The notes under the pieces were generated by a model. That model searched no databases. It was not told where the DNA came from and saw only the letters and a program-made list of their open reading frames with translations. Source: Roseburia sp. CAG:309 (lineage in GTDB: Bacteria > Bacillota > Clostridia > Lachnospirales > Lachnospiraceae). Taken from it: DNA of 10,025 bases. The position numbers were made by a program, and so were the translations under genes. Within the stretch, counting starts at the first letter, position 1. Each line of letters starts with the position of its first letter. Location of the stretch: NCBI GenBank assembly GCA_000434115.1, contig FR894023.1, positions 16,095 through 26,119 on the forward strand, read 5' to 3'. Positions 1 through 6,908 of this stretch are shown here, piece after piece.

Positions 1-819
1 TTTTTTGGGACCCGGAGCAGCCATGATAACGGCGATAAGATCCATGTTATCGCGGCGTGCGCTGGCACTCAGACAATATTTGGCTTTGGAAGTGGAGCCG
101 GTTTTAAGTCCGGTAATTCCATCGTAAAAGCGCACCAGTTTGTTCGTGTTAGTTAAACCGAACTCGGTTTCCCCTTTTTTGGTCTTATGGATGATCGTAT
201 CCATCCAGACAGTGGAATAATTGCTGATCTCCGGGTGCTTTGTGATCAATTCGCGTGACATAAGAGCCACGTCATACGCACTGGAAAAATGTCCGGATTC
301 GATATTATCATCGAGACCGGTGCAGTTTTTAAATTTTGTATGTTTCATGCCGAGAGCGACTGCCTTTTCGTTCATTTTTTTCACAAAAGCTTCTTCGGAA
401 CCGGCGATTTTTTCTGCCATTGCGACCGCAGCATCGTTCGCACTCGCAATTGAGATACATTTGATCATCGTATCGACTGTCTGTGTCTCATTTGGTTCTA
501 AAAAGACCTGCGATCCGCCCATGCTTGCGGCGTATTCACTGACAGAGACCGGCGTTTCCAATGTCAGTTTGCCATTATCCAGTGCATCAAAGATCAAAGT
601 AAGCGTCATGATCTTTGTAATGCTGGCGGGAACCAGTTCTTTGTCCTTGTCTTTTTCATAGATAATATCTCCGGTAGAACCCTCAATCAGTACGGCGGAA
701 ACGGCACTGATGTCAACGGCACTTCCCGAAACAGGTTTTTCTTCTGCCAGCGCAATTCCGGATATTGGAAATAAAAGGGCAGACAGGCAGACGAAAAATA
801 AAGTGAGACGAAATTTCAT
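1..819 (-). CDS. D-alanyl-D-alanine carboxypeptidase (DacF/PBP5 family, serine-type), C-terminus cut by the window edge
   Basis: A penicillin-binding protein of the S11 peptidase family. These enzymes remove the terminal D-alanine from peptidoglycan stem peptides outside the membrane. The reading frame is open from an ATG at 819 to base 1, giving 273 residues with no stop, so the gene continues beyond the left edge. Residues 1-25 form a signal peptide with a hydrophobic core and a plausible signal peptidase site after ALA. All three active-site motifs are present: SITK (residues 66-69, nucleophilic Ser66), SAN (126-128) and KTG (239-241). The C-terminal PBP5_C-type domain and any membrane anchor would lie in the missing part. 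The ribosome site is weak (AGGACGG about 7 bases upstream). The gene lies downstream of the small Big_2-like gene on the same strand, with 74 bases between them. A paralogue is encoded at 3688-4917. The family is clear; the exact cellular role and isozyme name are not. Confidence 0.95.
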   Translation of the reverse strand, partial: MKFRLTLFFVCLSALLFPISGIALAEEKPVSGSAVDISAVSAVLIEGSTGDIIYEKDKDKELVPASITKIMTLTLIFDALDNGKLTLETPVSVSEYAASMGGSQVFLEPNETQTVDTMIKCISIASANDAAVAMAEKIAGSEEAFVKKMNEKAVALGMKHTKFKNCTGLDDNIESGHFSSAYDVALMSRELITKHPEISNYSTVWMDTIIHKTKKGETEFGLTNTNKLVRFYDGITGLKTGSTSKAKYCLSASARRDNMDLIAVIMAAPGPKK

Positions 820-893
820 AATATAACCGTCCTATCCATTTTTTATGCTATATTTTATGCACAGACAAGAGAAAACATGCCGAAAATATGTAG

Positions 894-1208
894 TTATTTA
901 ACAACCGTTACTTTACAGCGGTAACATTTTTTGTTTGCAATTACTTTGATGACGGCGACACCGGTCCGCCTGCCTATGATTTTCCCAAACGGAGAGACAC
1001 TGGCAATATAAGGGGCAGTAGAGTAGTAACGCACCGGTTTTTTGGAATGTTGTAAATGAACATACGCGGTTTTGCCAACCTTTAATGTGAGAGCGGTGGC
1101 AGTTAGTTTCCGTTTGGGGATGATCGGTTTGTAATATGCAAAGCGGGTATGCGGATAGAGAAAATAAGCGCACAATATAAAAAGTAGAACGAAAGTATGC
1201 TTTTTCAT
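894..1208 (-). CDS. small secreted protein with a single bacterial Ig-like (Big_2-type) domain
   Basis: A 104-residue basic protein. Residues 1-24 begin with MKK followed by a hydrophobic stretch, consistent with a signal peptide or membrane anchor, although no clean cleavage site is visible. Residues about 36-103 match the pattern of a Big_2 (group 2 bacterial Ig-like) domain: a leading strand with LKVGKT (42-47), a central segment resembling 'ss.p.iAsVs' at about 63-72, then G75, G79 and G83 in the 'G.I.G...G.a.I.v' arrangement, and a final valine-rich strand. Big_2 domains usually occur as repeats in large surface adhesins; here there is only one and nothing else. Two cysteines (95 and 98) form a CxxC near the end. 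The gene sits between glnN and a carboxypeptidase gene on the same strand, suggesting a cell-envelope role, but this is only an inference from position. Its function is unknown. Confidence 0.75.
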   Translation of the reverse strand: MKKHTFVLLFILCAYFLYPHTRFAYYKPIIPKRKLTATALTLKVGKTAYVHLQHSKKPVRYYSTAPYIASVSPFGKIIGRRTGVAVIKVIANKKCYRCKVTVVK

Positions 1209-1243
1209 AAAAATCTCGGAAAAAAGGGATTATTATATTTTAT

Positions 1244-1289
1244 GCAGAAAAAGGAGCCGCAAACATAGAAAATACTACATTTGCGGCTC
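1244..1289 (-). terminator. intrinsic terminator after glnN
   Basis: A perfect 10-bp inverted repeat (1254-1263 with 1280-1289, arms GAGCCGCAAA/TTTGCGGCTC) encloses a 16-nt loop. Read on the minus strand, the stem is followed directly by CTTTTTCTGC, a U-tract. It lies 46 bases past the glnN stop codon, so it ends that transcript. The sequence that follows on the minus strand runs straight into an AT-rich promoter-like segment for the Big_2-type gene. Confidence 0.9.
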
Positions 1290-1334
1290 GGGAGCCCTAT
1301 TCGGATTTAATGTACGGAGATTAATCCTGAATAG

Positions 1335-3446
1335 TTATACTTCAAAGATCAGGTCGCCATAAGAAGGTACTGGCCAGAAGTCTTTGTCAACAAGCATTTC
1401 CAGCTCATCGATCGGAGCACGGAGTTCTGCCATGGCACTAAATACAGTGTCGCGATAGAATTCCGCCTGCTCTTTTCCTTCTTCCATTGCACAGCCCTTG
1501 TCGGTTGCTTCGATCAAAGTGTTCAATGCACTCTGTGCTTTGGCAAGGAGAGCAGAACATTTGGTAAGAAGCTCTGTCTGAACGGAAACGGTAGCTTCCG
1601 GACAGGCACTCTTGATCTGATTTACAGAATCTGCCAGACTTGTTGTATATTTGATAATGGATGGGATGTACTGTTTTGCAGCCATCTCGATCATTGTCTT
1701 TGCTTCGATGTTGATTGCTTTTGCGTATGTCTCGTAGTTGATCTCGGCACGGGATTCCAATTCTACTTTTGTCAATACGTTCTGACGCTCAAACATTTCA
1801 ATCGTCTTAGGATCTACGAGAGAAGCAGTAGCATCTACCATTGTTTTTACATTTGGAAGACCACGGCGTTCTGCTTCTGCAACCCATTCATCGGAATAAC
1901 CATTTCCGTTGAAGATAACTTTCTGATGTTCCTTCAATGTCTTCTGGATGAGAGCATCGACAGCAGAATCAAAGTCGGAAGCACCGGCAAGTTCGTCTGC
2001 CATGCCTTCCAAAACATCAGCAACAGCGGTATTCAATACCGTGTTTGCACCAGCGATGGACATGGAAGAAGCCACCATACGGAATTCGAATTTGTTTCCT
2101 GTGAAGGCAAACGGTGATGTACGGTTACGGTCAGTAGCATCCTTCTTAACCGGAGGAATGGAACTTACACCGATATCCATTTTCTCACCTTTGATACTGT
2201 GAGTAGCAGTACCGGTAGCAATGATCTGTTCTACGATATCCTCAAGCTGTTCGCCAAGGAAGATAGAGATGATTGCCGGAGGTGCCTCGTTTGCACCAAG
2301 ACGGTGGTCGTTTCCAGGGTTGGATGCAGACATACGGAGCAGGGCAGCGTTTTCATCTACTGCTTTAATGACAGCAGCCAGGAACAAAAGGAACTGTTTG
2401 TTGTCATGTGGAGCAGAACCCGGATTTAACAGGTTGATACCGGTATTGGTAACGATAGACCAGTTGTCATGTTTACCGGAACCATTGATGCCGGCAAATG
2501 GTTTTTCATGAAGAAGACATTCCAAACCGTGACGGCGGGCAACTTTCTTCATTGTCTCCATAACAATCTGGTTATGGTCGGTTGCAATATTTGCTGTATT
2601 ATAGATTGGAGCCATCTCGTGCTGTGCAGGAGCTACCTCGTTGTGCTGTGTTTTGGAAAGAATTCCTAATTTCCACAATTCAATGTTGAGGTCTTTCATG
2701 TAACCTGCTTGACGCTCGCGGATGGTACCAAAGTAGTGGTCATCCAGTTCCTGTCCTTTTGGAGGCATTGCTCCAAACAAAGTACGGCCGGTAAAGATCA
2801 GGTCATCACGTTTCAGGTACTGATCATGGTCAACTAAGAAATATTCCTGCTCAGGTCCTACGGAACAGGAAACCTTTGTTACATCTTCATGTCCGAACAA
2901 GTGCATGATGCGGACAGCCTGTTTACTGATTGCTTCCATGGAACGAAGAAGAGGAGTTTTCTTATCCAATGCTTCTCCGGTATAAGAACAAAAGGCAGTA
3001 GGGATGCAGAGTGTCACGCCGATTTCATCTTCACGAAGAAATGCCGGAGAGGTACAATCCCATGCAGTATATCCTCTTGCTTCGAATGTTGCACGAAGTC
3101 CGCCGGATGGGAAAGAAGAGGCATCCGGTTCCCCTTTTACCAATTCTTTACCGTTAAATTCCAGAACAGCATGAGATTCTGAATCTGCACCAAGGAAAGA
3201 ATCCTGTTTTTCTGCGGTCACGCCGGTCATTGGCTGGAACCAGTGAGTATAATGGGTAGCGCCATTTGCAAGAGCCCATTCTTTCATACCGTGTGCCACA
3301 ACATTTGCGACTTCCGGTGTAAGCTCTTCGCCACTTTCAATTGTTTTTTTCAAAGACTGGTACGTTTTCTTTGGAAGGTATTCCTGCATGACTTCGTCAT
3401 TAAATACCTTAGTTCCAAATACATCTGAAATTACATTTGTTTCCAT
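1335..3446 (-). CDS. glnN: glutamine synthetase type III (GSIII)
   Basis: Cytoplasmic ATP-dependent synthesis of glutamine from glutamate and ammonia, the main ammonium assimilation step. The 703-residue length and layout fit GSIII, which is found in Bacteroides, many Clostridia and cyanobacteria, rather than the roughly 450-residue GlnA. There is a GSIII-specific N-terminal domain over roughly the first 180 residues, then the catalytic core with GPEQEYFLVD (197-206), NEVAPAQHE (269-277), the ATP/glutamate region GINGSGKHDNWS (319-330) and NDHRLGANEAPP (379-390), and a long helical C-terminal extension. I chose the start at 3446 because GGAGG lies 5 bases upstream and the protein then begins METNV, as in relatives. 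The frame is open back to an ATG at 3527, but that lies upstream of the probable transcription start. The gene is monocistronic, bounded by its own promoter and terminator. No glutamine riboswitch or clear nitrogen-control site was recognised. Confidence 0.97.
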   Translation of the reverse strand: METNVISDVFGTKVFNDEVMQEYLPKKTYQSLKKTIESGEELTPEVANVVAHGMKEWALANGATHYTHWFQPMTGVTAEKQDSFLGADSESHAVLEFNGKELVKGEPDASSFPSGGLRATFEARGYTAWDCTSPAFLREDEIGVTLCIPTAFCSYTGEALDKKTPLLRSMEAISKQAVRIMHLFGHEDVTKVSCSVGPEQEYFLVDHDQYLKRDDLIFTGRTLFGAMPPKGQELDDHYFGTIRERQAGYMKDLNIELWKLGILSKTQHNEVAPAQHEMAPIYNTANIATDHNQIVMETMKKVARRHGLECLLHEKPFAGINGSGKHDNWSIVTNTGINLLNPGSAPHDNKQFLLFLAAVIKAVDENAALLRMSASNPGNDHRLGANEAPPAIISIFLGEQLEDIVEQIIATGTATHSIKGEKMDIGVSSIPPVKKDATDRNRTSPFAFTGNKFEFRMVASSMSIAGANTVLNTAVADVLEGMADELAGASDFDSAVDALIQKTLKEHQKVIFNGNGYSDEWVAEAERRGLPNVKTMVDATASLVDPKTIEMFERQNVLTKVELESRAEINYETYAKAINIEAKTMIEMAAKQYIPSIIKYTTSLADSVNQIKSACPEATVSVQTELLTKCSALLAKAQSALNTLIEATDKGCAMEEGKEQAEFYRDTVFSAMAELRAPIDELEMLVDKDFWPVPSYGDLIFEV

Positions 3447-3516
3447 AGTTTCCTCCATTCCGGCATGTGCTGCCATAAAAATTTTCATATTCAAATGTGC
3501 CTGCAATCCTTTATCC

Positions 3517-3544
3517 ATTATACACAAAAATTTCGTTTGTGCAA
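3517..3544 (-). promoter_or_regulatory. glnN promoter (sigma-A type)
   Basis: On the minus strand TTGCAC (3544-3539) and TATAAT (3522-3517) are separated by 16 bases, a close match to the vegetative consensus. Transcription would start near 3510, leaving a leader of about 60 nt before the start codon at 3446. The spacer contains an inverted repeat CACAAA-N7-TTTGTG (3523-3528 and 3536-3541) that might bind a regulator. The -35 box begins only a few bases after the U-tract of the preceding gene's terminator. Confidence 0.7.
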
Positions 3545-3549
3545 TAAAT

Positions 3550-3585
3550 AAAAAAAGGGCATCCTCAAAAAATGAGAACGCCCTT
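3550..3585 (-). terminator. intrinsic terminator after the complete carboxypeptidase gene
   Basis: A 12-bp stem (3574-3585 with 3555-3566, with two G-U pairs) closes a 7-nt AU-rich loop. On the minus strand it is followed by a run of seven Ts that also contributes the last stem pairs. It lies about 100 bases past the stop of the gene at 3688-4917 and just before the glnN promoter, insulating the two transcription units. Confidence 0.9.
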
Positions 3586-3617
3586 GTTCTGCTTTAGCAC
3601 AAAATCATCATATCATG

Positions 3618-3661
3618 TTTCGAAAAAAAAGTAAAGAGTTTTTTTGAATTTTTTTTCGAAA
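3618..3661. repeat. AT-rich perfect inverted repeat, 13-bp arms
   Basis: TTTCGAAAAAAAA (3618-3630) and its exact reverse complement TTTTTTTTCGAAA (3649-3661) are separated by 18 bases. It lies between the carboxypeptidase stop codon (3690-3688) and that gene's terminator. In RNA it could form a weak A-U hairpin in the 3' untranslated region; as DNA the A-tracts would be curved. No function is evident, and homopolymer composition makes part of the match easy to get by chance. Confidence 0.5.
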
Positions 3662-3687
3662 GTTTAAAAACAAAAATATTTATATAA

Positions 3688-4917
3688 TTATTTCTTACAG
3701 AAAACCGATAAAAATTCATCAAAAACTTCATATAAAATGTGGGAAAACGTGACCTTCCCGACAGATGCTGCCGGATAGACCGGATACGAGGCATAAACAC
3801 TGCCATTGATCCGGCATTCGATCGTTCCGACCGGATCGGAGGTGCTGACCGGTGCGGCCACTGACACGGGAAGGCAGTAATGAACCACAAGCGTTTCAAA
3901 GGAAGCCAGCGGAAGAGTAACCGGCTCCGGGACACGGAGAAATACCTGATTTTCGATGCCGTCCGTGACGCGAAGCGGGATTTTACTGAAATCCTGAAAG
4001 GAAATGCTTTGTTTTTTAAAGTTTGTAAAGCCGTAATCCATCAGAACTTTTGTGTCTACCCATTTGCGGCCCTTATCCGGCGGCCAGCCACTGGCGAGGA
4101 CACAACTGGTAAGAGTGAGATCTTCCCTCCTCGCTGCTCCGACAAAACAATATCCGGCTTTTCCGGTAAAACCGGTCTTTATTCCCAAAGCTCCGTTATA
4201 AGAGGTGAGAAAGGCATCGTGGTTGGTCAGGGAATACGAGTGTCCCTTATTATCCGAGATGGTTTTGGATGGTGTCTGAATGATCTTCAGAAAGTCTTTG
4301 TTTTGGCAGGCATAGGAAGCAAGCCGGCACATATCCGACGGGGTGCTTTGATGGCCATCTGCATCCAGTCCGTTGGGCGTTACGAAATGGGTGTCTGCCA
4401 TGCCGAGCTCTGCCGCTTTCTGGTTCATTTTATCGGCAAACCCTTCGACAGAGTCACCGATATGTTCTGCGATAGCGACCGCAGAATCGTTATGGGATTC
4501 CAGCATAAGGGAATACAGGAGATCCTTCAGGGCAAAAGAAGTTCCCTTTGCAGCACCTAAATGCACTTTTGGCATGGAAACGGCGCGGGAAGAGAAGGAA
4601 ACTTCTTCCGATAAAGAACTTTGTTCCAACGCAAGAAGACAAGTCATGATCTTTGTCGTACTCGCCATAGGCAGGGCGGTCTGCTCGTCTTTTCCATAGA
4701 GGACACGACCGCTTTCCGCATCCATCAGACAAGCACCGGCGGCATAGAGAGAAAGCGGTTTGGGCGTTTCGGAGGCTGCGGCAGTGATATCATCACTCAG
4801 GGAAAAGTCAGGGATGGCAGTGCTTTTTTTCAAAGGGTGTGCATACATATAGCAGACGATCAAAAACAGGATCCCTGCAAAAAGGGAGAAGCAGATCAGA
4901 GATTTTGAATTTTTCAA
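3688..4917 (-). CDS. D-alanyl-D-alanine carboxypeptidase (DacF/PBP5 family)
   Basis: A complete S11-family penicillin-binding protein that trims D-alanine from peptidoglycan pentapeptides at the outer face of the membrane. Numbered from the TTG at 4917 (409 residues), a hydrophobic segment at about 7-25 acts as signal or anchor. The catalytic motifs are STTK (86-89), SHN (141-143) and KTG (247-249). A C-terminal beta-rich PBP5_C-type domain follows from about 305, ending in a short amphipathic tail typical of membrane attachment. There is no suitable ATG. Two adjacent in-frame TTG codons (4920 and 4917) follow GGGAGG; the second has the better spacing (6 bases versus 3), so I chose it. The gene is transcribed away from the decarboxylase operon and ends at the terminator at 3555-3585. 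It is clearly a paralogue of the gene at 1-819, but has a longer N-terminal segment before the catalytic domain. Confidence 0.94.
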   Translation of the reverse strand: MKNSKSLICFSLFAGILFLIVCYMYAHPLKKSTAIPDFSLSDDITAAASETPKPLSLYAAGACLMDAESGRVLYGKDEQTALPMASTTKIMTCLLALEQSSLSEEVSFSSRAVSMPKVHLGAAKGTSFALKDLLYSLMLESHNDSAVAIAEHIGDSVEGFADKMNQKAAELGMADTHFVTPNGLDADGHQSTPSDMCRLASYACQNKDFLKIIQTPSKTISDNKGHSYSLTNHDAFLTSYNGALGIKTGFTGKAGYCFVGAARREDLTLTSCVLASGWPPDKGRKWVDTKVLMDYGFTNFKKQSISFQDFSKIPLRVTDGIENQVFLRVPEPVTLPLASFETLVVHYCLPVSVAAPVSTSDPVGTIECRINGSVYASYPVYPAASVGKVTFSHILYEVFDEFLSVFCKK

Positions 4918-5029
4918 CAAAGACCTCCCATTAATACTTTATATTATTTTGTATCTATCCTATGAAACTTTACATTATTTAATGCACAAAAAATTCATGT
5001 AAATGTTTTGCAAAATGTTAAAATTATTG

Positions 5030-5058
5030 TTGCTATTTTTTCAAAAAAGCATTACAAT
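5030..5058 (+). promoter_or_regulatory. probable promoter of the decarboxylase operon
   Basis: TTGCTA (5030-5035) and TACAAT (5053-5058) are separated by exactly 17 bases, a good sigma-A-type arrangement in very AT-rich DNA. Transcription would start near 5065, giving a leader of about 55 nt before the ATG at 5120. The intergenic region of about 200 bases (4918-5119) is shared with the divergent carboxypeptidase gene, for which I could not pick a convincing promoter. No CcpA cre site was recognised. Confidence 0.5.
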
Positions 5059-5073
5059 TACAATTGGAAAAAA

Positions 5074-5089
5074 TTTTGTTTTAACAAAA
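5074..5089. promoter_or_regulatory. palindrome just downstream of the operon promoter, candidate operator
   Basis: TTTTGTT (5074-5080) and AACAAAA (5083-5089) are exact reverse complements around a 2-base centre. The palindrome lies about 10-25 bases after the predicted transcription start and about 30 bases before the first start codon. This is where a repressor would block initiation or early elongation. The local AT content makes a chance palindrome possible, so this is a candidate only. Confidence 0.3.
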
Positions 5090-5119
5090 CATAACTATAA
5101 AAAAGTGGAGGACTGCAGT

Positions 5120-6496
5120 ATGAGTAATTCAGCAAAAATGTCAGCAAGACAGAGAATTGAATCTCTTGTTGACGCAAACAGTTTTGTTGAGATCGGCGCT
5201 CTTGTAACAAAGAGAAATACAGATTTCAACATGCAGGAAAAAGCAGTGCCAGCTGATGGTGTCATTACAGGTTATGGAGTGATCAACTCCGGACTGGTGT
5301 ATGTTTACAGTCAGGATGTAACCGCAATGAATGGTTCTGTCGGCGAAATGCACGCAAAGAAGATTGCCCGTCTTTATGAGATGGCGATGAAAGCAGGTGC
5401 GCCTGTGATCGGATTGATCGATTGCGCCGGTGTACGTGTTCAAGAAGCCGTAGATGCCTTGGCTGGATTTGGTGAGATTTACATGAGTAAAGTCAAAGCA
5501 AGTGGAGTGATTCCACAGATCAGTGCTATTTTAGGCTCATGTGGAGGAGGAGTGGCGGTATCGACACTTCTGAGCGACTTCACTTTTATGGAAGCAGAAA
5601 ACGGAAAATTGTTTGTTAATTCTCCAAATGCTATTGATGGAAACCGCGTAGAAGCTTGTGATACAGCAAGTGCGGCATTCCAGGCAGAAGCAGGAAATGT
5701 AGATTTTGTTGGCGAGAACGAAGCGGACGTACTTGCTCAGATCCGCAACTTGATCGAAGTGCTTCCGGCAAACTACGAGGATGTGGCAGCAAACGAAGTA
5801 GAGGATGACATGAACCGTGTGATCCCGAATTTTGAAAGTCTGATCGGAGATCCTGTGGCAGCATTGACACAGATCGCAGATGCGAATGTATTTATCGAGA
5901 CGAAAAAGGATCATGCAAAAGATATGATCACCGGCTTTATGACACTTGGCGGCGTGACTGTAGGTGCTCTGGCAAACAGTGCGGAGCAGACACTTTCTAC
6001 TGCCGGATGCCGTAAAGCAGAGAAGTTCATCTATTTCTGTGATGCATTCGGAATTCCGATGATCACACTTACCAATGTAAAGAAATATGCTTCTTCCATG
6101 GAAGAAGAAAAGACCATCGGACAAGCTGTAGCAGATCTGACTTGTGCATTTGCCAGCGCAGAGAGTGCGAAAGTGAATGTAATTACCGGTGAAGCATACG
6201 GAAGTGCCTATGTAGCAATGAATTCAAAACATATCGGAGCAGATCTTGTGCTTGCTCTTGAAAATGCCAAAGTCGGCGTGATGGATGCAAAGAGTGCGGT
6301 TTCCGTTATGTATGAAGATGATATTAACAAAGAGGCAGATAAACTTGCTGCTTTGGATGAAAAAACAAAAGAGTTTGAGGAGATGCAGTGTAAAGCCTCG
6401 ATCGCAGCAAAACGCGGCTATGTAGATAATATTATCGAGGGTTCTGAAATCCGCAAACAGTTGATTTATGCAATGCAGATGTTCGGAATGAGGTGA
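5120..6496 (+). CDS. MmdA/12S-type acyl-CoA carboxyltransferase homologue, divergent
   Basis: Crotonase-fold carboxyltransferase of the family that includes methylmalonyl-CoA and glutaconyl-CoA decarboxylase alpha subunits, the 12S subunit of transcarboxylase and propionyl-CoA carboxylase beta. These move CO2 between an acyl-CoA and carboxybiotin in the cytoplasm. The start at 5120 has GGAGG 8 bases upstream; the frame is open back to 5003 but would then precede the promoter. The protein has 458 residues; relatives are usually about 500-520. The N-terminal half is well kept (SARQRIESL, SQDVTAMNGSVGEMHAKKI, ASGVIPQISAILG). Loops that line the active site differ from the usual form: DCAGVR (101-106) where relatives have a SGGAR-like motif, GSCGGG (139-144) for a PCAGG-like motif, NVKKYASS (319-326) where a VPGFLPG-like loop is expected, and AYGSAY (359-364) for AYGGAY. 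First gene of the operon. The substrate is uncertain: methylmalonyl-CoA, malonyl-CoA or another acyl-CoA. Confidence 0.85.
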   Translation: MSNSAKMSARQRIESLVDANSFVEIGALVTKRNTDFNMQEKAVPADGVITGYGVINSGLVYVYSQDVTAMNGSVGEMHAKKIARLYEMAMKAGAPVIGLIDCAGVRVQEAVDALAGFGEIYMSKVKASGVIPQISAILGSCGGGVAVSTLLSDFTFMEAENGKLFVNSPNAIDGNRVEACDTASAAFQAEAGNVDFVGENEADVLAQIRNLIEVLPANYEDVAANEVEDDMNRVIPNFESLIGDPVAALTQIADANVFIETKKDHAKDMITGFMTLGGVTVGALANSAEQTLSTAGCRKAEKFIYFCDAFGIPMITLTNVKKYASSMEEEKTIGQAVADLTCAFASAESAKVNVITGEAYGSAYVAMNSKHIGADLVLALENAKVGVMDAKSAVSVMYEDDINKEADKLAALDEKTKEFEEMQCKASIAAKRGYVDNIIEGSEIRKQLIYAMQMFGMR

Positions 6497-6500
6497 TAGG

Positions 6501-6878
6501 ATGATAGTATTAGCAGCGACAGCACAAGCAGCGGGAGGAGATTATACGACGATCCCGCAGGCCCTTGTCAATACTGTTATAGCCATGGGAACGGTGTTCC
6601 TTGTATTGATTCTGATCAGTTTTATTATTTCTTTGTTAAAATACATTCCTGCTTTGATGGATAAATTTACAAAGAAAGAAGAACCGGTACAACCAATTCC
6701 ACAGGCACAGCCGGCACCGGCACCAAAGCCTGTTGTACAGACACCGGCAGCACCTGCTGACGATACACAGCTGATTGCAGTAATCACAGCAGCTGTTGCA
6801 GCAGCGATGGAACAGGACGGAGTTGCCGTACCTGCAGATGGATTGGTGATCCGTTCCATCAAAAAGCGTTCGTATTAA
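6501..6878 (+). CDS. OadG/MmdD-type small membrane subunit of a sodium-pump decarboxylase
   Basis: A 125-residue subunit that in this family anchors the carboxyltransferase to the membrane beta subunit and stabilises the complex. A short N-terminal segment is followed by one transmembrane helix (about 24-47), a basic cytoplasmic stretch, a proline/alanine linker (about 62-86), and a C-terminal segment TQLIAVITAAVAAAM (89-103) ending in IRSIKK (117-122). This matches the conserved tail of OadG and MmdD proteins. The ATG lies 4 bases after the stop codon of the preceding gene, whose last codons supply the GAGGTGA ribosome site, so translation is probably coupled. Family membership rests on the helix-linker-tail layout and position, since these proteins share little sequence. 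Confidence 0.85.
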   Translation: MIVLAATAQAAGGDYTTIPQALVNTVIAMGTVFLVLILISFIISLLKYIPALMDKFTKKEEPVQPIPQAQPAPAPKPVVQTPAAPADDTQLIAVITAAVAAAMEQDGVAVPADGLVIRSIKKRSY

Positions 6879-6908
6879 TTTGAAATATATCTTTAGGAGG
6901 AAAAATTC

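Noticed and set aside
221..661. 146-residue open frame on the plus strand
   Set aside because: It is antisense to the carboxypeptidase gene at 1-819, whose active-site motifs are intact; no family resemblance or ribosome site.
3447..3510. possible riboswitch in the glnN leader
   Set aside because: The leader is about 60 nt and shows only a 4-bp hairpin (GGCA-GCACA-TGCC) before the ribosome site; no glutamine riboswitch core was recognised.
3594..3935. 113-residue minus-strand open frame overlapping the end of the carboxypeptidase gene
   Set aside because: It overlaps a conserved C-terminal domain in another frame and runs through the AT-rich 3' region; no ribosome site or recognisable domain.
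3880..4560. 226-residue open frame on the plus strand
   Set aside because: Antisense shadow of the carboxypeptidase gene at 3688-4917; composition is not protein-like and there is no convincing start.
5003..5119. 39-residue N-terminal extension of the carboxyltransferase
   Set aside because: It would start upstream of the probable promoter and has no ribosome site; its sequence is AT-driven and the ATG at 5120 has a strong GGAGG.
5537..6124. 195-residue open frame on the minus strand
   Set aside because: Antisense to the carboxyltransferase gene; Cys/His-rich shadow with no family signal.
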